Counted from the stretch's first letter, positions 18,253 to 26,663 are shown. The stretch is DNA of 64,000 nucleotides from Antarcticimicrobium sp040365005 (GCF_040365005.1 NZ_BAABWV010000001.1:372001-436000); one strand, 5' to 3'. The notes: generated from the sequence alone by a model not told the origin. Numbers and translations are program-made.

Positions 18253-19140
18253 ATGAGTGGAGAGCTCCTCGCCGTGTTTGCCGCCCTCGCCTACGGCGTG
18301 GCCGGGGTGTCCATTGTGCAGAGCAAGGCGACGGCAAGGGGCGACAACGGCGTCTTTCTCTCCGTCGTGCTCACCGCGCTGCTGTCCTGCGCGCTCTGGC
18401 TCGGCTGGGGCACGGTCGAGATCGCGGCGCTGTTGACACCGTCGGCGGGCATGGGCCTTGCCATCTTTGCCCTTGCCGGGGTGGCCTCGAACGTGATCGG
18501 CCGGCAGTCGATGTATCGCGCGACCGAGCGGATCGGCGCGGTGCGCGCCGGTCTGCTGCGCCGGCTGACTCCCCTTTTTTCCCTGCCCTGCGCCTTCCTC
18601 GTTCTGGGCGAGGTGCCGGGACTGCCGACGCTCGCCGGTGGCGGGCTCGTGCTGGCGGGGGTTCTGTTCTACATGCGCCCGTCGCCCGGGACGGTGACGG
18701 CAGCCCCGGCGGCGGGGCTGTTGCTGGGCATCCTGTCGCCGCTGGCCTATGCGCTGGCCTATACGCTGCGCGGACTCGGACTGGATTTTGCACCGGATGC
18801 CGCGCTTGGCACCTGTATCGGCGCCCTGGTTGGCGGGGCCTGGGTCCTGGGGGCGGCGGTGCTCCGCAGGGGCCTCGAAGGCGGGCTTGCTTTCGTGACC
18901 GTCGATCGCCGCGCCGGACACTGGCTGACGGCGCTGGCGCTGAGTGCCGGGCAACTGTTGCAGTTCTTCGCGCTCAAGGCCGCCCCGGTGGTCTCGGTCG
19001 CGATGCTGGGAACACTGGAGGTGGTGTTCTCCGCCCTGATTATCCTGGCGGTGACCCGTGGCGAAACCGTTGCGATCACACGACTTGTCATCGCCGCCCT
19101 GCTTGCGATGGCCGGCACCGCCCTGCTGTTCCAGGGCTGA
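18253..19140 (+). CDS. DMT-superfamily transporter, EamA type
   Basis: 295 residues with about ten hydrophobic helices in two repeated halves, the EamA/RhaT layout. Such proteins usually export amino acids, purines or other metabolites. The substrate is unknown; the position suggests it removes a pathway metabolite. It begins ten bases after the DapA-like gene, so it is in the same transcript. Only a weak ribosome site is seen, so translation may be coupled. Confidence 0.85.
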   Translation: MSGELLAVFAALAYGVAGVSIVQSKATARGDNGVFLSVVLTALLSCALWLGWGTVEIAALLTPSAGMGLAIFALAGVASNVIGRQSMYRATERIGAVRAGLLRRLTPLFSLPCAFLVLGEVPGLPTLAGGGLVLAGVLFYMRPSPGTVTAAPAAGLLLGILSPLAYALAYTLRGLGLDFAPDAALGTCIGALVGGAWVLGAAVLRRGLEGGLAFVTVDRRAGHWLTALALSAGQLLQFFALKAAPVVSVAMLGTLEVVFSALIILAVTRGETVAITRLVIAALLAMAGTALLFQG

Positions 19141-19144
19141 CTCC

Positions 19145-19173
19145 GGGTATCGGAAAAATATATACCCAGTTTC
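19145..19173 (+). promoter_or_regulatory. LysR-type box 3 (3-hydroxyanthranilate dioxygenase promoter)
   Basis: GGGTAT (19145-19150), 11-base spacer starting CGGAAA, ATACCC (19162-19167): a perfect six-base dyad with T-N11-A geometry. The following AGTTTC extends the 12-base identity with box 2b. A second short dyad, GTTTC-TTA-GAAAC, follows at 19169-19181. The dioxygenase start is about 100 bases downstream. Confidence 0.65.
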
Positions 19174-19268
19174 TTAGAAACAAATATTTCCTTAGCACAA
19201 ATTCTCATAACCTTTGCCCTCAAAAGCCGCCCCAACCCCCGAAACAGCGGCCCCAACCGGAGGTGATC

Positions 19269-19832
19269 ATGACCCAGCACCCGACTTTGAAGCCCTTCAA
19301 CTTTCACAAGTGGGTGGAGGAAAACGCCGACAAGCTGCGTCCGCCGGTGGGCAACAAGTTGCTGCACACGGAAGGCGACATGATCGTGATGGTTGTGGGC
19401 GGCCCGAACACGCGGATGGATTTCCACGACGACCCGGTCGAGGAATGGTTCTTTCAGCAAAAGGGCGACATGATGCTGAAGATCGCCGATGGCGGCAAGA
19501 TCTACGACGTACCGGTCCGCGAGGGCGAGGTGTTCTTGCTGCCGCCGCATGTGCGCCACGCGCCGCAACGCCCGCAGGAGGGCTCGATCGGAATCGTCGT
19601 CGAGGCGCCGCGCCAGCCGGGCATGAAAGAGGGGTTCGAGTGGTACTGCTTCAACTGCGAGGGGCTGGTGTACCGCAAGGAGGTCACCCTTGACGGCCCC
19701 GAGGGGATCGTTACCGCGCTGCCCAAGATCTACGACGCCTTTCACAACAGCGTCGAGGCGCGTACCTGCCCGAACTGCGGCGAATTGCACCCCGGCAAGG
19801 GCAAACCGCCCGAGGGGTGGGTTCAAATCTGA
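19269..19832 (+). CDS. nbaC: 3-hydroxyanthranilate 3,4-dioxygenase
   Basis: 187 residues, a bacterial-type cupin extradiol dioxygenase. It opens 3-hydroxyanthranilate with O2 to 2-amino-3-carboxymuconate semialdehyde. The iron ligands are His53, Glu59 and His97. The residues that bind substrate in the well-studied bacterial enzyme are all present: Arg49, Arg101 and Glu112. The C-terminal rubredoxin-like metal site has Cys127, Cys130, Cys167 and Cys170. The ATG follows GGAGGTGATC. It lies downstream of its own LysR-type box and 45 bases before the TRAP system 2 genes. The kynurenine-pathway partners, such as the ACMS decarboxylase, are not in the window. The symbol follows the nitrobenzoate-pathway name. 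Confidence 0.92.
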   Translation: MTQHPTLKPFNFHKWVEENADKLRPPVGNKLLHTEGDMIVMVVGGPNTRMDFHDDPVEEWFFQQKGDMMLKIADGGKIYDVPVREGEVFLLPPHVRHAPQRPQEGSIGIVVEAPRQPGMKEGFEWYCFNCEGLVYRKEVTLDGPEGIVTALPKIYDAFHNSVEARTCPNCGELHPGKGKPPEGWVQI

Positions 19833-19877
19833 ACCAAGACCAGTAAAATCAACAGTAACAAAACAGGGAACCAAACA

Positions 19878-20855
19878 ATGAAGACCATCAGCAAGGCCCT
19901 TGCCGGCGCCGCACTCGTCGTCGCCTCAGCCCTCCCCGCGCTCGCGGAGGAATTCCGCCTGGGCCTCATCACGCCGCCGCCGCATATCTGGACCAAGGCC
20001 GCCGAAGCCTTTGGCGCCGACCTGGCCGAGGCCAGCGGCGGTGCCCACAGCGTGACGGTGTTCCCGGCGCGCCAGCTCGGCAACGAGGCCGAGATGCTGC
20101 AGCAATTGCAGACCGGCGCGCTCGACATGGCCTTCATGACGGTGGCCGAAGTGTCGAACCGCGCGACGGATTTCGGCGCGCTCTACGCCCCCTTCCTGGC
20201 CAATGACATCGCCCATGCCGGCCGCATCCTGCGCAGCGACACCGCCAAGGCGATGCTGGCGCAACTGCCGGCGACCGCCGGTGTGGTCGGGACCGGCTAT
20301 GGCATGGCGGGCCTGCGCCAGATCGTCAGCAGCAAGCCGATCACCTCTGTCGAGGATCTTGCCGGCCTGAAACTGCGGATCACGCCATTCGAGGCGAACC
20401 TCGATTTCTACAACGCCATCGGCGCCGCCCCGACCCCGATGCCGCTGCCGGATGTCTACGACGCGCTGGCCAATGGCCAGGTCGATGCCATCGACATGGA
20501 TTCCGAGCTGATCTGGCTGCTCAAGTACTATGAGTTCTCCGAGACCGTCCTGCAATCCGACCACATGATGTTCCCGATGGTGGGGCTGGTGTCCGGGCGG
20601 GTCTGGGCCGGCCTGTCGGAAGAGGACCGCAGCATGATCGGAGAATTGATGGCGCGCCACGTGGACAGCACCATCGACACCTACATCGAGAAAGACCCGA
20701 TCTGGCTGGAGCAGGTGCGCGACACCGGCCGCACCTATGTCGAGGTGGACGAGGATTTCTTTGCCGATGCCGTCGCCGAATGGAACGGGATCTGGTCCGA
20801 GCGCGCACCTTCGCTTGACGCCCTGCGCAAGGTCGCGGCAGAAACCGCCAACTGA
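19878..20855 (+). CDS. TRAP transporter substrate-binding protein, DctP family (system 2)
   Basis: 325 residues with a signal peptide (cleavage after ALAEE near residue 22-24). The family arginine is in the LKLRITPFEANLDFYNAIG segment, followed by the PLPDVYDALANGQVDAID block typical of DctP. It binds a carboxylate solute in the periplasm. It directly follows the dioxygenase and is followed, after a strong intergenic hairpin, by the two permease genes. The ligand may be the aromatic or amino acid precursor of the pathway; that is inference from position. Confidence 0.92.
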   Translation: MKTISKALAGAALVVASALPALAEEFRLGLITPPPHIWTKAAEAFGADLAEASGGAHSVTVFPARQLGNEAEMLQQLQTGALDMAFMTVAEVSNRATDFGALYAPFLANDIAHAGRILRSDTAKAMLAQLPATAGVVGTGYGMAGLRQIVSSKPITSVEDLAGLKLRITPFEANLDFYNAIGAAPTPMPLPDVYDALANGQVDAIDMDSELIWLLKYYEFSETVLQSDHMMFPMVGLVSGRVWAGLSEEDRSMIGELMARHVDSTIDTYIEKDPIWLEQVRDTGRTYVEVDEDFFADAVAEWNGIWSERAPSLDALRKVAAETAN

Positions 20856-20875
20856 TCGGTAGAAAACCGGAAAAG

Positions 20876-20899
20876 GGCGCGCGTGGCTCCACGCGCGCC
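20876..20899 (+). promoter_or_regulatory. Intercistronic hairpin between dctP and dctQ (system 2)
   Basis: A perfect 11-base inverted repeat (GGCGCGCGTGG and CCACGCGCGCC, two bases between) lies right after the binding-protein gene. There is no T run. Such stems often protect the upstream message, giving more binding protein than permease. Confidence 0.6.
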
Positions 20900-20923
20900 T
20901 TATCATGAGCAGGGAGAGGCCAA

Positions 20924-21463
20924 TTGATCGGACGCATCTCGGCGCATTGGGCGCGTATCGAACTGGCGCTGGCCGCGGTTTGCGCCGTTTCCGTCACCGG
21001 GCTGATCCTGCTCAACGTCGTTACCCGCAGCATCGGCGCGGCGCAGTTCTGGGTCGATGAACTGGCGATCTACGCCATGGCCTGGATGACCTTTCTCGGC
21101 GCTTCGGCGGGGCTGCATTACGGGCACACTGTCGCCGTCACGGTGCTGACCGACTGGCTCGGGCCGGGTCTGCGCCGGATCGCGGCCAAGCTGGTGGACG
21201 GGATCGTCCTTGTCTTTGCGCTGTTCATGGTCTGGTTCTGCTGGCGCTGGTTCCTGCCGCTCGAGCTGGCGCACCACGGCTGGGACACGCAGGCGTTTCA
21301 GGGCGCGACATTCAACTTCGTCTACGCGGAACCGACCACGACCCTCGGGGTTCCGAAATTCTGGGTCTGGTTGGTGATGTGGGCCTTTGCGCTGGGCGCC
21401 ACCCTGCACGCGCTGGCCAATCTTCTGGGCCAGAACCAGACCGCCAAGGGGGACCAAGCGTGA
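20924..21463 (+). CDS. TRAP transporter small permease, DctQ family (system 2)
   Basis: 179 residues with four membrane helices. The start is a TTG at 20924-20926 with an AGGGAGAGG site four bases before it; no ATG gives a family-like N-terminus. The NVVTRSIGAAQFWVDELAIYAMAWMTFLG region matches the DctQ core. Its stop overlaps the GTG of the large permease by four bases (GTGA), so the two are coupled. Confidence 0.88.
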   Translation: MIGRISAHWARIELALAAVCAVSVTGLILLNVVTRSIGAAQFWVDELAIYAMAWMTFLGASAGLHYGHTVAVTVLTDWLGPGLRRIAAKLVDGIVLVFALFMVWFCWRWFLPLELAHHGWDTQAFQGATFNFVYAEPTTTLGVPKFWVWLVMWAFALGATLHALANLLGQNQTAKGDQA

Positions 21464-22719
21464 CACCAATCACCTTTGCCATCATGCTCATGATCGCGGT
21501 TCCGGTGCCGCTGGTGCTTGCGCTGACCGCGATCTGGTACATCTGGGAAAGCGGCAACACGGTCCTTTACGACAGTTTCGCGCAAAAAATGTTCGCCGGG
21601 CTGGAAAACTATGGCCTGCTGGCCATTCCGCTGTTCATGCTGACCGGCGAGATGATGAACGAGGGCGGCATGACCCGGCGGCTGATCAACGCCGCGCGGG
21701 TGTTCGTCGGCGGGTTCCGGGGCGGGCTGGCCTATATCAACCTGCTGGCCAACATGTTCATGGCCGCGATCATCGGCTCGGCCACGGCGCAGATCTCGGT
21801 GATGGCGCGCGCCATGACGCCGGAGATGGAGAAAGAGGGCTATGACGTCGGCTTTGCCGCTGCCACCACGGCCGCCGGCGGGCTGCTGGCGCCGGTGATC
21901 CCGCCCTCGATGATGTTCGTGATCTACGGCGTGCTGGCGCAGATCCCGATCGGCGACATGTTTCTGGCGGGCATCCTGCCCGGCCTGCTGATGGCCGCTG
22001 CCTTTGGCGGCGTGGTCTTTGTCATCGGGCTGGCCTCGGGGTTTCCCAAGGGCGCCTGGTTCACCAGGAGAGAGGCGTTTTCGGCGCTGCTGTTCTGTCT
22101 GCCTGCCGCGCTGATCCCGCTGGCGATCATCGGCGGCATCCTGTTCGGCATCGCCACGCCCACCGAAAGCGCCGCCATCGCCTCGCTCATCGCCTTTCTG
22201 GTCGGCTGGTTGATCTATGGCGAGTTGAAGCCCGGATCGCTGTTCTCGATCTTCAAGCGGACGGCGGTGAATGCCTCGATGATCGTGTTCATGATCGCGG
22301 CAGCCAACGTGTTCGGGTGGGTGATCATCTACGAGGCGCTGCCGCAGAAGCTCGCCGCGCTGATCACCTCGGTCACCAGCGACCCGTTCCTGTTCCTGCT
22401 GATCGTCAACCTGGTCCTGCTGTTCGTCGGCATGTTGATCGACGGGATCGCCGCGGTCATCCTGATCTCGCCGATCCTGCTGCCGATCGCGATGAACGAC
22501 TATGACATCAGCCCCTATCAGTTCGGCGTGGTGATGTGCCTCAACCTGGTGCTGGGGCTGCTGACGCCGCCGGTCGGTGTCGGGCTGTACATCACCTCCT
22601 CGATGAGCGGCGTGCCCTCCGGACGCATCCTGAAATCGCTCTGGCCGTTCCTGCTGGCGGTCGCGGTCATCCTGATCCTGCTCAGCCGGTTCCCCTGGCT
22701 CTCGACCGCGCTGATCTGA
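21460..22719 (+). CDS. TRAP transporter large permease, DctM family (system 2)
   Basis: 419 residues, a multi-helix inner-membrane permease of standard DctM size. Conserved blocks include AIPLFMLTGEMM, the IPPSMMFVIYG hairpin, GIATPTESAAIA and LGLLTPPVGVGLY. Translation starts at the GTG at 21460 inside the dctQ stop, supported by an AAGGGGG site; earlier in-frame starts run antiparallel to real dctQ codons. It is the last gene of the plus-strand cluster and is convergent with TRAP system 3. Confidence 0.93.
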   Translation: MTPITFAIMLMIAVPVPLVLALTAIWYIWESGNTVLYDSFAQKMFAGLENYGLLAIPLFMLTGEMMNEGGMTRRLINAARVFVGGFRGGLAYINLLANMFMAAIIGSATAQISVMARAMTPEMEKEGYDVGFAAATTAAGGLLAPVIPPSMMFVIYGVLAQIPIGDMFLAGILPGLLMAAAFGGVVFVIGLASGFPKGAWFTRREAFSALLFCLPAALIPLAIIGGILFGIATPTESAAIASLIAFLVGWLIYGELKPGSLFSIFKRTAVNASMIVFMIAAANVFGWVIIYEALPQKLAALITSVTSDPFLFLLIVNLVLLFVGMLIDGIAAVILISPILLPIAMNDYDISPYQFGVVMCLNLVLGLLTPPVGVGLYITSSMSGVPSGRILKSLWPFLLAVAVILILLSRFPWLSTALI

Positions 22720-22779
22720 GGATTTCGGAACCGCTGCGGACCAGGGCAGCCCCCCTATCCCGCCGGATCGGGGTCGATG

Positions 22780-22806
22780 GATGCGGCGACGTGGCGCCGC
22801 CGCATC
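22780..22806. terminator. Hairpin between convergent TRAP operons 2 and 3
   Basis: GATGCGGCG (22780-22788) pairs with CGCCGCATC (22798-22806) across a nine-base loop. It lies midway between the stops of the two convergent operons. No clear T tail on either strand, so termination strength is uncertain. Confidence 0.4.
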
Positions 22807-22818
22807 CTGTATCGCGTC

Positions 22819-23886
22819 TCAGCCGCGACCGGCCAGCATCGGCAGGGTCATCGAGCTGGCGTAATCCTGGGCCTGCGCCAGGTAGGGATCGTAGCTTTCG
22901 CGCACCCGGGCGACGTCTGGATTTGCCTGCGTCAGCTCGTCCTGCACCTGCCCCCAAGCCTCGCGCATCGCCGCGATGATCTCGTCGTTGAACGACCGGA
23001 AATCGACCCCGTCGGCGCGCAGCGCGGCCATCGCCTGGGCGTTGTAGAAATCGAACTCCGCGTGGCTTTCCAGCGCGGCGGCATGGGCCGCGTTCTCACA
23101 GATGCTCTGCAGATTTGCGGGCAGTTCGTTCCAGGCGTCCTGGTTGAACACGATGGCCAGCCCGGCGCCCGGCTCGGTCAGGGCGGGCAGGTAGCACAGC
23201 TTGGTGACCTTCTGCAGGCCGAACGCCTGGTCCAGCATCGGGCCGACCCATTCGGCGGCGTCGATGGCCCCGGATTGCAGCGATTGGAAGATTTCCGGCG
23301 GCGGCATCAGCACGGCGTTCACGCCCAGCTTGCGGAACACTTCACCGCCTAGTCCGGCGATGCGCATGTTCAGCCCCTTGAGATCGTCAAGCGTGTTGAT
23401 CTCGCGCTTGAACCAACCCGCCGACTGGGTGTTGGAGTTGCCGCTGTAGAACGGCTTGAGCCCCCGCTGGGCATAGATGTCGTCCCAGATCTCCTGCCCG
23501 CCACCGTATTTCAGCCAGGCAACGTGCTCTGACGAGGTCATGCCAAACGGCACGGCGGTGAACCAGTGCAGCGCCGGGTTCTTGCCGGCGGCGTAGTAGG
23601 TCGGGCCGTGCCCCACCGGCGCATTGCCCTGTTGCACCGCATCCTCGACCGCAAAGGGCGGCACCAGCTCGCCACCGCCGAAGACCTTGAAGGTCAGCTG
23701 TCCGTCGGACATGGCCGCGACCTTGGCGGCAAAGTTGCGGACGTTGGACCCAACCCCCGGCGCGTTCTTGGGAAAGGCCGTCGGCAGGTTCCATTCGATC
23801 TTGCCCTGCGCGATCGCGGGGCTGCTCAGGGTCGTCGCGGCGGCGGCGATCCCCGCCCCCGACGCGAGAAAGGTTCTGCGTTTCAT
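22819..23886 (-). CDS. TRAP transporter substrate-binding protein, DctP/TakP-like (system 3)
   Basis: 355 residues. The N-terminus RRTFLASGAGIAAAATTL has the twin arginine and hydrophobic stretch of a Tat signal, so the protein is probably exported folded. The mature part (EWNLPTAFPKNAPGVG) and the DLKGLNMRIAGLGGEVFRKLG segment resemble TakP-type 2-oxo-acid binders. It is the last gene of a Q-M-P operon, 27 bases after the large permease. The ligand is unknown. Confidence 0.92.
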   Translation of the reverse strand: MKRRTFLASGAGIAAAATTLSSPAIAQGKIEWNLPTAFPKNAPGVGSNVRNFAAKVAAMSDGQLTFKVFGGGELVPPFAVEDAVQQGNAPVGHGPTYYAAGKNPALHWFTAVPFGMTSSEHVAWLKYGGGQEIWDDIYAQRGLKPFYSGNSNTQSAGWFKREINTLDDLKGLNMRIAGLGGEVFRKLGVNAVLMPPPEIFQSLQSGAIDAAEWVGPMLDQAFGLQKVTKLCYLPALTEPGAGLAIVFNQDAWNELPANLQSICENAAHAAALESHAEFDFYNAQAMAALRADGVDFRSFNDEIIAAMREAWGQVQDELTQANPDVARVRESYDPYLAQAQDYASSMTLPMLAGRG

Positions 23887-23913
23887 GTGATGTTGTCCTC
23901 CTACAAGTAAATC

Positions 23914-25470
23914 TTATCTTCCGAATACCATTTGCGGTAGCCAGGTTGCCAGTGCCGGGAAGGCAATCAACAGGCCCAGCCCGACAAGTTGCAGCACCAC
24001 GAAGGGCGCGACTCCGACATAGATGTCCGTGGTGGTGATGTGGCGCGGCGCGGTCGAGCGAAAATAGAACAGGGCGAATCCGAATGGCGGCGTCAGGAAG
24101 CTGGTCTGCAGGTTCATCGCCAGCAGCACGCCGAACCAGACCGGAGAGATGTCGCCACCCAGCAGGGCCGGACCCAGAAGCGGCACGACGATATAGATGA
24201 TCTCGACCGCCTCGAGCACGAAGCCCAGCAGGAACACCACCAGCATGACCGCGGCAAGCGCGCCCCATTCACCGCCCGGCAGGCCCTCCATCGCGGCCAT
24301 CACGATGTCGTCGCCGCCAAAGCCACGGAACACCAGCGCCAGGAGCGAGGCGGCGACCACGATCCCGAACACCATGCCGGAAATCCGCAGCGTGTCGCCC
24401 ACCGCGCCCTGCAACAACCGGGCCGACCACAGCCGCCAGGCCGCGACCCCGACGCCGAGCACCAGCAGGACCGCCAGCGCGACAGCAAGACCGCCCAGCC
24501 CTGCGCCCTCGCTGCGGGCATCGCTGAACAGCCGCAGCACCATCAGCGCAAAGGCCGCCAGGACACCGGCCAACACCAGCTTGCGTTGCAAACCGGGCAG
24601 ATCCCCCCGGTAGGCCGCCAGCATCAGGGCACCGATCGCCCCCAAGCCGGCCGCTTCGGTGGTGGTGGCGATGCCTGCGAGGATCGAGCCAAGCACCGCC
24701 AGGATGAGCAGGAGCGGCGGGGCAAAGCTGGACAGAACCTCGCGCAGGGCAACCGGCGCGACCACGACCGTCGCGCGCGCGGCGTCGGAGGCCTTGGCCG
24801 CCGAACGCAGGCCGACGAAGATATACAGGGCGTACAGGCCCACCAACACCAGGCCGGGCAGCAGCGCCCCGGCAAAGAGGTCGCCCACCGACACCGGATC
24901 AGGCGCGAAATTGCCCGCCTTTTGCTGTGCCTCCAGATAGGTGTTGCCGATCTGGTCGCCCAGCAGCACCAGCAGGATCGAGGGCGGAATGATCTGGCCC
25001 AGGGTGCCGCTGGCACAGATGATGCCCGTCGCCATCCGCTTGGGCACACCGGCCTCGAGCATCGCGGGCAGGCTGATCAGCACCAGCATCACCACCGTCG
25101 CCCCCACGATCCCGGTGGAGGCGGCAATGATCGCGGAAAACACCAGGACCGACAGCGCCATCCCCCGCGTCGATCCGCCCAGCATCCGGCCAAGAACCTC
25201 CAGCATGGATTCGGCCAGCCGCGACCGCTCGAGCAGAACCCCCATCAGCACGAAGAGCGGCACCGCCATCAGCAGCGGATTGGACATCGCGCCGTAGACC
25301 CGCGCCGGAAAGAAATTGAGAAAGCCCAAGTCAAAGGCGCCCACCAAGGCCCCGATCACCGCCGTCAACAGCGGCACGCCCGCGATCGCCAGCATGGCCG
25401 GAATGCCGCTGAGAATACCCGCGAACAGGCCCAGGATCATGCCCGCCAGGAACAGTTCATCGGTGATCAT
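23914..25470 (-). CDS. TRAP transporter large permease, DctM family, long form (system 3)
   Basis: 518 residues, about 80-90 longer than the two other DctM proteins here. The usual blocks are present (IPPSILLVLLGDQIG, GIATTTEAAGLGA, SFLTPPFGFALFYF). The extra length lies after the GIATTTEA block, at about residues 300-390, and adds at least two hydrophobic segments. The start at 25470 overlaps the small permease stop by four bases (ATGA). An earlier in-frame start (25608) translates antisense-like sequence and was rejected. Confidence 0.92.
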   Translation of the reverse strand: MITDELFLAGMILGLFAGILSGIPAMLAIAGVPLLTAVIGALVGAFDLGFLNFFPARVYGAMSNPLLMAVPLFVLMGVLLERSRLAESMLEVLGRMLGGSTRGMALSVLVFSAIIAASTGIVGATVVMLVLISLPAMLEAGVPKRMATGIICASGTLGQIIPPSILLVLLGDQIGNTYLEAQQKAGNFAPDPVSVGDLFAGALLPGLVLVGLYALYIFVGLRSAAKASDAARATVVVAPVALREVLSSFAPPLLLILAVLGSILAGIATTTEAAGLGAIGALMLAAYRGDLPGLQRKLVLAGVLAAFALMVLRLFSDARSEGAGLGGLAVALAVLLVLGVGVAAWRLWSARLLQGAVGDTLRISGMVFGIVVAASLLALVFRGFGGDDIVMAAMEGLPGGEWGALAAVMLVVFLLGFVLEAVEIIYIVVPLLGPALLGGDISPVWFGVLLAMNLQTSFLTPPFGFALFYFRSTAPRHITTTDIYVGVAPFVVLQLVGLGLLIAFPALATWLPQMVFGR

Positions 25471-25961
25471 GCCGCGCCCTCTTTCGGGTCGAGCAGCACC
25501 GCGATCCCCTGCAGGATCATCAGCACGCCGCTGAGCGGAACGGCGGTCTTGACCAGGAACACCCCGCCCAGCCCGCCAGTTTCGATCGAGCCCTCGCGGA
25601 TCGACCAACTATAGATCAGATCGGGCATCCATGCCCAGGCCAGCAGACCGAACACCGGCACCAGGAACACCACCAGCGCGACGCTGTCCGCGATCCGCAG
25701 ATACCCGTCGGGCAGCCGTTCCGACAGGACCTCGACGCGCACGTGCCCCGCCCGGCGCAGGCAATAGGGCAGAGACAGGATCATCAGGATCGCAAAGGCG
25801 TAGCCGGCGAGGTTCTGCAACTGGATGAAGCCGGTATCGAACCCGAAGCGCAGGATCACGGTGCCCAGTACCGCGCCGGCCAGAACCACGCAGGCAACGG
25901 CACACAGACCGGCGGTGATCCGGTCAAGCACCTGACAAGTCGACAGGAAAATCGCGCGCAA
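25467..25961 (-). CDS. TRAP transporter small permease, DctQ family (system 3)
   Basis: 164 residues with four hydrophobic helices and the RRAGHVRVEVLSERLP loop common to DctQ of TakP-type systems. It is the first gene of the operon, coupled to the large permease by a four-base overlap. No LysR-type box like those of the neighbouring cluster is seen upstream, so this system is probably controlled separately. Confidence 0.9.
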   Translation of the reverse strand: MRAIFLSTCQVLDRITAGLCAVACVVLAGAVLGTVILRFGFDTGFIQLQNLAGYAFAILMILSLPYCLRRAGHVRVEVLSERLPDGYLRIADSVALVVFLVPVFGLLAWAWMPDLIYSWSIREGSIETGGLGGVFLVKTAVPLSGVLMILQGIAVLLDPKEGAA

Positions 25962-26152
25962 TGCTGCCCCCCTCGCTGGCTGTTCGCGTGTGGCCTAGCA
26001 CCAAGAGGCCCGATTGACCACACTGATCTCCTCATGGGTTGACGTGTCAGGAGCGGGCCATCACCGAACCTGATGCCTGTCATGAGAAACAATGGTTTCT
26101 GGCTGGCCCCGCGCACCGCTAGGCTGTTTCGTCAAGGAATGGGAGGACCATC

Positions 26153-26527
26153 ATGCCGAAAGGATCGACCGGATCGCGCCGCGCAGAGGCCAGCGGAACC
26201 GCCCGGCGGATTGCCGAAGTGTCGGAACCGTCGCTGCACCGGATTGCCCGGCTGCGACGCCCTCTGCCCCCGCATTGCACCCCTCTTGCCCCGCAGGCCA
26301 CGTTGAAGGAGATCTTCTCGGCGTCGGAAATCGAGCAGATTTCCATGGCCTGCGCCCTGTTCGACATGGTCAACCGGCTGAGCGACGATCTTGGCCCCGC
26401 ACCGGAGTCCGAGGTGATCACCCAGATTCCATGGGATGCGGGCGAGGTGCTGTCGGTCGAGGACTTCGGCGATTTCGCCAGCCGCATTGCCGAGCTTGGC
26501 GCCACAAACCACGACGCGCCGATCTGA
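26153..26527 (+). CDS. Small hypothetical protein
   Basis: 124 residues, not recognised. The first 45 residues are Arg/Pro-rich and possibly disordered. The rest (from LKEIFSASEIEQISMACALFDMVNRLSDDLG) looks helical and acidic. Support for a real gene is a GGGAGGACC ribosome site right before the ATG and a high share of G/C at third codon positions. It has no partner in an obvious operon; the ABM-domain gene starts 136 bases downstream on the same strand. Confidence 0.6.
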   Translation: MPKGSTGSRRAEASGTARRIAEVSEPSLHRIARLRRPLPPHCTPLAPQATLKEIFSASEIEQISMACALFDMVNRLSDDLGPAPESEVITQIPWDAGEVLSVEDFGDFASRIAELGATNHDAPI

Positions 26528-26663
26528 GCGCGCATTCTCCCGTCCCCTAGCTGCGGCCCGTTTCCGGCAACCGCAGGTGGGGGCGGTGCCGGCTGGCCGA
26601 TTGACTCCCGCAATCGGCCAGCCGACCCGATCCCCGGTTCCGTCAAGGAAAGGATGACGCGGA

